A stretch of 64,000 nucleotides of DNA from CAZXDL01 sp964639505. GTDB lineage: Bacteria; Patescibacteriota; Saccharimonadia; Saccharimonadales; UBA4665. Position 1 is the first letter of the stretch, and each line of letters begins with the position of its first letter. The notes below the pieces were generated by a model, which saw nothing but the letters and a program-made list of their open reading frames with translations, was not told the DNA's origin and searched no databases. Made by a program: the position numbers and the translations under genes. Positions 58,219 to 64,000 of the stretch are shown one piece after another. Location: positions 26,291 to 90,290 of the forward strand of contig CAZXDL010000003.1 of the NCBI GenBank assembly GCA_964639505.1. Reading direction: 5' to 3'.

Positions 58219-60855
58219 ATGAAGTTACCGAAGGTGTATGAGGCTTCCGACTATGAATCGGATATCTACGCGCTCTGGGAAAAGAGCGGGGTATTTAAGG
58301 CCGACCCAACCTCTGATAAGGAACACTTCAGCATCAGTATGCCGCCACCAAACGAAACGGGCACGCTCCACATAGGGCACGCCCTATTTATCACCCTGCA
58401 AGACATTATGTCGCGCCACGCTCGCCAACAGGGAAAGGACGTGCTTTGGCTACCCGGCACAGATCACGCTGCACTACCAGTAAACGCCATAATAGAGAAG
58501 CAGTTGGCTGAAGAGGGAACTGATAAACATAAAATTGGTAGGGAAGAGTTTCTCAAGCGAACCCGAGAATTTGTCGGTAATAGCCGGAGCACGATGAACT
58601 CACAGATGATGGCGATGGGAGCAAGTGTCGACTGGACAAGAGCTCGGTACACTTTGGATGACGCGTTGAACAGATGCGTAAACGAAGTTTTTACAAAAAT
58701 GTACAATGACGGCCTGATTTACAGAGGCCATCGCATCGTTAACTGGGATCCGAATCTTGAAACAAACGTGTCTGATGATGAGGTGGTCTATAGAGAGGAG
58801 CAGGGCAAATTCTACACCTTCAAATACGGCCCGTTTGAAATCGGTACCGCTCGTCCAGAGACAAAATTTGGCGATAAATACGTTGTTATGCACCCTGATG
58901 ACAAGCGCTATGCACAGTACAAACACGGCGACACCTTTGAAACCGAATGGATTAACGGCAAGATTACCGCAACAATTATCAAAGATAAGGCAGCTGATCC
59001 TGACTTCGGAACTGGTGTTATGACCATTACTCCGTGGCACAGCCTAGCCGATTTTGAAATCGCCGAACGACACAATTTAGACAAAGAACAGATTATTGAT
59101 TTTCACGGGAAACTACTGCCGATAGCCGGTGAGTTCGAGGGAATGGACATCGCCAATGCTCGGCCAAAAATAGTTGAAAAGCTCAAAAAGAAGGGCTTGC
59201 TGTTAGATATAGACGAAAACTACATCCACAATGTCGCAGTCAACGAACGAGGCAAGGGGATTATCGAGCCGCAAATTCGGTTGCAATGGTTTGTAGATGT
59301 TAATAAGCCCGTCGTAGATTGGAAAGGCAAAAAGCAGACACTTAAACAGGTACTTCAATCGGTAATTAGAGATGAGGACATTAACCTAATTCCCGAGAGG
59401 TTCGAAAAAATTTACTTCCACTGGATTGATAATCTTCGAGACTGGTGCATAAGCCGTCAAATCTGGTGGGGGCATCGAATTCCAGTCTGGTATAGGCATG
59501 ATACTGACGGTAGGGAAGAAACTTATGTCGGCGTGCAGCCACCGACTGATCAAAGCGAGGGCTGGCATGAATGGGAGCAAGACCCGGACACACTCGACAC
59601 GTGGTTTAGTTCGGCACTCTGGACATGGAGCACATTAATAAATCCTGAATTGGCAGAGGACTTCAGCCTATCACTCGAAGATCTATTGAAAAAGAGCCCA
59701 GATTTCAATGCATATCACCCAACAACCGTCATGGAGACTGGCTGGGAAATACTTTTTTTCTGGGTTGCGCGAATGATACTTGCGACAACCTATGCTACCG
59801 GCGAAATTCCATTTAAAACAGTGTACCTGCATGGTATGGTTCGTGCCGAAGACGGCAAAAAAATGAGTAAAAGTCGACCGGAGTCGATCATTGATCCGCT
59901 AGTTGTAGCCAAAGAATTTGGTGCTGATGCGTTACGCATGGCTTTGCTTATGGGAGTAACCCCAGGCAATGACCAAAATTGGGGATCTGGAAAGCTAAAA
60001 GCTAACCGTAATTTTGCCAATAAGATTTGGAATATTGCCCGTTATGTTGAAGACATCATCGGTGAAAATCCGGAGAGAACAGGGGCAAAACCAAAGACAT
60101 CTGCCGATCATTGGGTGTTGAGTAAATTGCAACGTTCACAGGAGTTAATCTCGTCTGATTTGGATAATTTCCGCTTCAGTGAAGCTTACGACAAGCTATA
60201 TCATTTTATCTGGGACGATTTAGCCGACTGGTATATCGAAGCCAGCAAAGCCAATCCTAATAAACCACTGCTGGCTTACTTGCTGGAGCAGGTTTTAATA
60301 ATCGCTCATCCGTTTGCACCTTTCCTGACTGAGACAATTTGGCAGACACTAGCATGGGAAAACGATTCGATCTTGGCTAGCCGTCAACAAACAAAAATAA
60401 TCGATTCCAACGCAAAAGAAGCTGCCGATTTCGAAGAGGTAAAAGCTATTGTTAGTGAGGCTAGATTTATTACTAAGGCTCTAAAAGTCTCAGGCACGAG
60501 TCTGCATTATCAGAACGTTCCGCTAATGGAAGGCAATGCAGCAGTAATAAAGCTTTTGGCCAAGTTAAAGAGCGTTTCAGAAAAAGCCGAGGGCGATGGC
60601 ATCCAGCTAACCAGCACCAAATATCGCGTATGGCTCGATATTGATAAATCCAAAGCTAAAACATATCTCAAAGAACTCGATGATAAGCGCGCAGTAGCCC
60701 AATCCAGCATCAGACAGTTAGAAAGCCGCTTAAGCAATAAAAACTACGTTCAAAACGCTCCAGAAGCCGTTGTAACGCAAACTAAAGACCAGCTCCAAGC
60801 CGGCAAAGAGCTCCTCGACTCAATCGAACAGGAATACAATAAATTCACAAAGTAG
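58219..60855 (+). CDS. valS: Valyl-tRNA synthetase
   Basis: 878 residues from MKLPKVYEASDYES. ATGs at 58207 and 58210 are also in frame, but the extended -10 TGG-TATGAT (58206-58211) covers them and ends 7 bases before 58219. Class I core with HIGH (51-54) and KKMSKSRPE (~549), the CP1 editing domain between, and an anticodon-binding plus coiled-coil C-terminus. GPEST-like motifs (NWDPNLETNVSD) fit the archaeal-like ValS form. Confidence 0.96.
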   Translation: MKLPKVYEASDYESDIYALWEKSGVFKADPTSDKEHFSISMPPPNETGTLHIGHALFITLQDIMSRHARQQGKDVLWLPGTDHAALPVNAIIEKQLAEEGTDKHKIGREEFLKRTREFVGNSRSTMNSQMMAMGASVDWTRARYTLDDALNRCVNEVFTKMYNDGLIYRGHRIVNWDPNLETNVSDDEVVYREEQGKFYTFKYGPFEIGTARPETKFGDKYVVMHPDDKRYAQYKHGDTFETEWINGKITATIIKDKAADPDFGTGVMTITPWHSLADFEIAERHNLDKEQIIDFHGKLLPIAGEFEGMDIANARPKIVEKLKKKGLLLDIDENYIHNVAVNERGKGIIEPQIRLQWFVDVNKPVVDWKGKKQTLKQVLQSVIRDEDINLIPERFEKIYFHWIDNLRDWCISRQIWWGHRIPVWYRHDTDGREETYVGVQPPTDQSEGWHEWEQDPDTLDTWFSSALWTWSTLINPELAEDFSLSLEDLLKKSPDFNAYHPTTVMETGWEILFFWVARMILATTYATGEIPFKTVYLHGMVRAEDGKKMSKSRPESIIDPLVVAKEFGADALRMALLMGVTPGNDQNWGSGKLKANRNFANKIWNIARYVEDIIGENPERTGAKPKTSADHWVLSKLQRSQELISSDLDNFRFSEAYDKLYHFIWDDLADWYIEASKANPNKPLLAYLLEQVLIIAHPFAPFLTETIWQTLAWENDSILASRQQTKIIDSNAKEAADFEEVKAIVSEARFITKALKVSGTSLHYQNVPLMEGNAAVIKLLAKLKSVSEKAEGDGIQLTSTKYRVWLDIDKSKAKTYLKELDDKRAVAQSSIRQLESRLSNKNYVQNAPEAVVTQTKDQLQAGKELLDSIEQEYNKFTK

Positions 60856-60867
60856 TATCCTAAAGAT

Positions 60868-61194
60868 ATGCCCAAAGATCCACGGCACAAAAAGGAACTT
60901 CTGCATTGGGAAGAAGCAGCTCGTATACGTCGTGAACATCAAGCTAGTCAACGCCTTAAAAGAATTATTAAACAAAACCGGATCGCAGAAAAAATCCGTG
61001 ATGTCGTTTCACGAGACTTTGTAGTTTTTGATAGCTCGAGCAACTTCATCCCTGAGGATCAACAGATCACGCCTCCCGCTACCGATGAGTTACGCGAAAG
61101 GGCAATTGCACCCTTTAAAGACTTAGAGACTCATCTACCTGATAATCCTACTTCTTATTGGGCAACAGGACCTGACGGAGCAGAATATAACTAG
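60868..61194 (+). CDS. Hypothetical small basic protein
   Basis: 108 residues. Residues ~1-50 are a Lys/Arg-rich helix (HKKELLHWEEAARIRREHQA), the C-terminal half is acidic and probably loosely folded. No family recognised. A TATCCT box (60856-60861) ends 6 bases before the ATG, immediately after the valS stop, so it has its own leaderless promoter. It overlaps the convergent XRE-HAD gene by 4 bases. Confidence 0.6.
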   Translation: MPKDPRHKKELLHWEEAARIRREHQASQRLKRIIKQNRIAEKIRDVVSRDFVVFDSSSNFIPEDQQITPPATDELRERAIAPFKDLETHLPDNPTSYWATGPDGAEYN

Positions 61195-62030
61195 TCGGCT
61201 GGCTCGAGAGCTTGGCGGATGTATTCAGCAGATTGCTCGGGGCGAGCATCGTCAAATGACAAAACATTCCAGCCTTGCTTTTCAGCCACAGTGAGATTTG
61301 AACGCAGATCGTCAATAAACAATATTTCCTCGGGTGGACAGCCGGCTAAATCACGCGCAATTTCATAAATTCTGGGGTCTGGTTTGGTAATCCCTACCTC
61401 TGAGGAATCGACAATTGCATCATAATTAATATTTGGCAGAAGCGACTTTTGCTTCAGCGTCGTGATCAGACTCGGCATGATATTAGTCAGCAGCCCAATT
61501 TTGTAGTGTTCACTAGCCCACTTCACAACATCCTGCATCTCTTTGACCGGCTCAATTGCCTCAAGGTAATATGCCAGCCAATCAATCTCATCAACGCCAA
61601 GTTTTTCGGCAAAACGAGTGTTAAAGTCCTTAACGCTTAACTCACCCTTGCAGACCTCGTCGTTGTAGTGCCAATAGGCGGTTTCAACGGCGTCAATTGG
61701 AGCACCAGTGTCTTTAGCGATTTCCGCGAAAGCCCTCTGATAATAAAGTACCAGCGTGCCATTAACATCAAAGTAAATAAAACTTGCCCCGCTTTTTGTC
61801 TTTCTGAGGTTTCTAACGGGGGTGGTTTGGCCAACTAGCTCGTCTAGGCTCAGACCCACAGCACCAGCAATTGACTGAATAGTAAAAATCGAGGGCGACT
61901 TAATCGCACCTCTCTCAATCTTGGTAAGCGTCGAGAAGCTTAGATTAGCCTTTTGGCACAACTGTTGTTGCGTCAAGCCAGCCGCTTGTCGCGCCTCTTG
62001 TAGTCGTTTGCCCAGCCCCCTCTCGTCCAT
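61191..62030 (-). CDS. XRE helix-turn-helix fused to a HAD hydrolase-like domain
   Basis: 279 residues. Residues ~7-65 are an XRE/Cro HTH (LQEARQAAGLTQQQLCQKAN, LTKIERG). Residues ~80-275 are a HAD subfamily IA domain: motif I FDVNGTL (nucleophile Asp kept, second Asp changed to Asn), GLLTN, GITKPDP and LFIDDLRSN. The changed Asn suggests weak phosphatase activity or a sensory use of the pocket. A fused metabolite sensor-repressor is the simplest reading. The -10 TATCAT (62037-62042) is 6 bases before the ATG and a dyad overlaps the promoter. Confidence 0.85.
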   Translation of the reverse strand: MDERGLGKRLQEARQAAGLTQQQLCQKANLSFSTLTKIERGAIKSPSIFTIQSIAGAVGLSLDELVGQTTPVRNLRKTKSGASFIYFDVNGTLVLYYQRAFAEIAKDTGAPIDAVETAYWHYNDEVCKGELSVKDFNTRFAEKLGVDEIDWLAYYLEAIEPVKEMQDVVKWASEHYKIGLLTNIMPSLITTLKQKSLLPNINYDAIVDSSEVGITKPDPRIYEIARDLAGCPPEEILFIDDLRSNLTVAEKQGWNVLSFDDARPEQSAEYIRQALEPAD

Positions 62031-62036
62031 GGCCGT

Positions 62037-62057
62037 ATGATACCAGTAAATTTGGTA
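62037..62057. promoter_or_regulatory. XRE-HAD promoter with candidate autoregulatory dyad
   Basis: -10 TATCAT with TGG upstream (62037-62042, minus strand) and the dyad TACCA (62041-62045), 7 bases, TGGTA (62053-62057) right behind it. A dimeric HTH repressor bound here would block the promoter. Confidence 0.55.
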
Positions 62058-62076
62058 ATCAGCTAGTATTAAACGG

Positions 62077-62259
62077 CTAGGAAGGGTTCAGCAAGGTCGC
62101 CATAATCGTAAAAAATACGATCGAACTTAGCAAAAAGACGACCCCGACCATAATCCAGACGTTTTGGCTGTTGCCGTAACCGATCCGGCGGCCCATCTTG
62201 CTATAGGCAAAAGCCGCAACACCGGCACCAAAAAAGATTGAATAAAGAAGGTTGCTCAT
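62077..62259 (-). CDS. Small two-TM membrane protein
   Basis: 60 residues, helices at ~4-18 and ~33-55 separated by a basic loop (SKMGRRIGYGNSQ) that is probably cytoplasmic. No family recognised. An extended -10 (TGA-TACAAT, box 62266-62271) ends 6 bases before the ATG. It lies upstream of the XRE-HAD gene on the same strand, 46 bases apart, but with separate promoters. Confidence 0.6.
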   Translation of the reverse strand: MSNLLYSIFFGAGVAAFAYSKMGRRIGYGNSQNVWIMVGVVFLLSSIVFFTIMATLLNPS

Positions 62260-62303
62260 ATCGCTATTGTATCAGCAGTTACAAGACCCTAAAACAAAAC
62301 ATA

Positions 62304-62332
62304 TTGACTTTTTATACCTCTTATGTTAATAT
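62304..62332 (+). promoter_or_regulatory. Promoter of the trypsin-like protease gene
   Basis: -35 TTGACT (62304-62309), 17-base spacer, -10 TAATAT (62327-62332). Leader of about 16 bases carrying AGGAG 6 bases before a GTG start. Confidence 0.75.
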
Positions 62333-62354
62333 ATGTATGAATTAGGAGTTTACA

Positions 62355-63905
62355 GTGTCTGAAGTAAGATTTGGTCTACCATCTGTTGCTGTCGCATCCG
62401 CAACGCTTGCGCTTGCAGCAGGAGCTATCGGTAGCCAAGCCGCAGAAGTTAGTCCAGAGAGCATAGCCCCTGGAGCCTTTGGAGCCACACCCGAACTCGC
62501 TAGCGCATCCAAGCCAAACGGGTTAATTACAGGTGAAATAATCGGAAAAATGCCAGGCCCAGACATACCTCAATCTGTACTCCCAGCCGAAGTACAAAAA
62601 ATTATCCGACGAGACACGGTCAAACTAGGTGAATTGGGCTGTTCCGGTAGGCTTGTTCGCGACGCTCATGATAGTGTTCTCGGCGTAGCAACCGCCGAAC
62701 ACTGTCACCTTAGGGATGGCGCTGTGAACCCAGTTGGGCACCATAGATATAAAGGTACTGACGGTAATACTTACATTGTTGAGCCCCAGCCAATTTGGGC
62801 AAAAACCGGTGCGTTGGCTACAAGGCTAAAGTCTATCGCCGAAATAGATCAGTTTGTTGTGCCTGTGAGTGGTGATGCATCGCTAGACTTGGCTCTCGGC
62901 GTCGCAAAGAATCACACTGCGGATGAAGTTGTTAGCGCATACAATAATACTCTCGCAAAGACCGTTCCAAGTGGCAAAAACATTTACATGGGCGGCTGGC
63001 CAGAATATCAACCAAACAATAACACCAAAGTTCAGCAGCGTCAGGAATTTAAAATGACCTATGTTGGAGATTCTTTTATGCCCGTAGGCTCAAACTCAGC
63101 TTCTCAGGAAACGCTTCACCTACGAATTACTAATACTGCCCGCACAGTACACGGAGCGGTCTGCAGCTACGGCGCCAGCGGATCGGAGGCATTCGTGATG
63201 ATTAATCACAAACCACGATCAATAGGTGTTTTATCAAGCTTTAATTCAAGTATTGGGGCAATTCCAGATATAGCATACGGCACCGACAAGATTTATAAAT
63301 CTCCCTTATCACACCCTGGCTGGAAAATTGCTGCCAGGTGCGGATTTAGCTATGAAAGCGCCAGCACAAACAATGGCTGGAGTGTGCTACAAGTGGTCAA
63401 GTCCGAAAAAGAAATCCCTGGATATGTTTCGCCAGAACAGGCAAGAGATAACGCCCGTAACGACTTTAAGGATCCCTCGGTATCCAAGCAGGTTATTGAC
63501 GGATTGGTCGGTATTCCATCTCCAAAGTCAGCCGATGGCTACGTTTGGGTGAACCGACCAATGATTTTTTACGGACAAAAATATGGCGGCGCTATTATTG
63601 GTTGGTCAAATATGACAGAGTCGGATAATTTGATACTTTCTTCATTTGAAAACCACCTAGAAGGAATCAAAGTTTACCCAAACATTGATGCCGAAACTGC
63701 GCCACTACTTGATACTAACGGCCCTATTACATACTTTACTAAAGCTACTGCTAAAGAAAATTGGCCTGACATTGGTGGCTTTAATGACGCCAACAACCTT
63801 TCGTTTGGGCAGCCTCAAAACGCAATCCCAGATACCTCTAATCGTCAACCGCTGATGATTAGTGTTGTAGACGGCAAAATCGTCATTGAACCACTAAAGA
63901 AATAA
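62355..63905 (+). CDS. Secreted trypsin-like serine protease
   Basis: 516 residues, GTG start with AGGAG 6 bases upstream. Signal peptide ~1-30 (ends IGSQA-AEV). S1-type triad: His116 in VATAEHC (TAAHC motif), Asp178 in ASLDLALG, Ser275 in SYGASGS (GxSG). Cys96/Cys117 can form the usual disulfide beside His. The C-terminal ~180 residues have no assigned domain. Substrate unknown; a secreted protease in an epibiont could attack host surface proteins. Confidence 0.85.
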   Translation: MSEVRFGLPSVAVASATLALAAGAIGSQAAEVSPESIAPGAFGATPELASASKPNGLITGEIIGKMPGPDIPQSVLPAEVQKIIRRDTVKLGELGCSGRLVRDAHDSVLGVATAEHCHLRDGAVNPVGHHRYKGTDGNTYIVEPQPIWAKTGALATRLKSIAEIDQFVVPVSGDASLDLALGVAKNHTADEVVSAYNNTLAKTVPSGKNIYMGGWPEYQPNNNTKVQQRQEFKMTYVGDSFMPVGSNSASQETLHLRITNTARTVHGAVCSYGASGSEAFVMINHKPRSIGVLSSFNSSIGAIPDIAYGTDKIYKSPLSHPGWKIAARCGFSYESASTNNGWSVLQVVKSEKEIPGYVSPEQARDNARNDFKDPSVSKQVIDGLVGIPSPKSADGYVWVNRPMIFYGQKYGGAIIGWSNMTESDNLILSSFENHLEGIKVYPNIDAETAPLLDTNGPITYFTKATAKENWPDIGGFNDANNLSFGQPQNAIPDTSNRQPLMISVVDGKIVIEPLKK

Positions 63906-63909
63906 CTTC

Positions 63910-64000
63910 TTAAAACGCCAGCTTTTTGGCCATTTCGGCCAGTGCATCGTTATCGACCTCGCCATTTGGGTCCGGAAAGCTTTGCACCTCTGCTTTAGTT
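63910..64000 (-). CDS. C-terminal end of an unidentified protein (partial)
   Basis: An open minus-strand frame enters from the right edge and stops with TAA at 63910-63912. The visible 29 residues include PDPNGEVDNDALAEMAKKLA. Too short to identify; it is judged real only because it is open to the edge and fits snugly, 4 bases, behind the convergent protease gene. Confidence 0.4.
   Translation of the reverse strand, partial: TKAEVQSFPDPNGEVDNDALAEMAKKLAF

Noticed and set aside
1..64000. TGA recoded as glycine or tryptophan
   Set aside because: TGA ends normal-length genes (murE at 54020, the RHH gene at 6982-6984) and no gene needs read-through.
1..64000. tRNA or rRNA genes, CRISPR arrays, insertion sequences, prophage
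   Set aside because: Every gap is under about 170 bases and was read; none shows a cloverleaf, regularly spaced repeats or transposase motifs.

Overview
The window most likely comes from a member of the Patescibacteria (Candidate Phyla Radiation), probably a Saccharibacterium (TM7). Reasons: dense housekeeping genes in small mixed-strand operons; the standard code with TGA as a true stop (rules out the TGA=Gly lineages); Gram-positive-type surface genes (sortase, LPxTG protein, poly-GlcNAc-like synthase); RNase J with PNPase; and several proteins that have lost metal ligands (primase, uracil-DNA glycosylase, a DHH phosphoesterase). The lineage call is an inference from gene content. No rRNA, tRNA, CRISPR, transposase or prophage was seen, and no gene-free stretch exceeds about 170 bases.

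Layout. 1-6600: serine hydrolase (partial), kinase-like orphan, ychF, PH-domain protein, Crp regulator, phosphoribosyltransferase, tlyA. 6600-21400: core information block, mostly minus strand: efp, rpsR-ssb-rpsF, ftsK, rnj, udg, pnp-rpsO, truB with an nrnA-like gene, rpsT, holA. 21400-38200: otsAB trehalose fusion, mutM, DciA-like protein, polA, 5-formyl-THF cyclo-ligase, rpoD-dnaG, a DHA2 exporter and several orphans. 38200-44100: a surface carbohydrate locus with a membrane-anchored GH10 xylanase, a secreted CE4 deacetylase with two carbohydrate-binding repeats, a 61-residue LPxTG microprotein, a sortase and a PgaC-like glycosyltransferase. 44100-50700: orn, a flavin reductase/HxlR pair, argS-mscL-msrB (with a false assembly gap), an acetyltransferase, and a phosphosugar isomerase with a cupin. 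50700-64000: groES-groEL with CIRCE plus a tandem LuxR-type protein, murE, an ADP-ribosyltransferase-like protein, tsaD, an alpha-CTD-like orphan, valS, an XRE-HAD fusion and a secreted trypsin-like protease.

Transcription signals are unusually readable. For about two dozen first-in-operon genes a TATAAT-like -10 box lies 6-7 bases before the start codon, often with TGn or a -35 at 17 bases, so their mRNAs should be leaderless. Internal operon genes use Shine-Dalgarno sites or stop/start overlaps. The genes that do have long leaders (LPxTG microprotein, groES, rpsF, rpsT) therefore stand out.

Most notable leads: the sortase plus LPxTG microprotein with its own consensus promoter, folded leader and strong terminator beside a CE4/GT2 polysaccharide module; the stand-alone ADP-ribosyltransferase-like protein; the tandem LuxR protein behind groESL; the orphan alpha-CTD-like protein; and loss of metal ligands in DnaG, UDG and the DHH protein.
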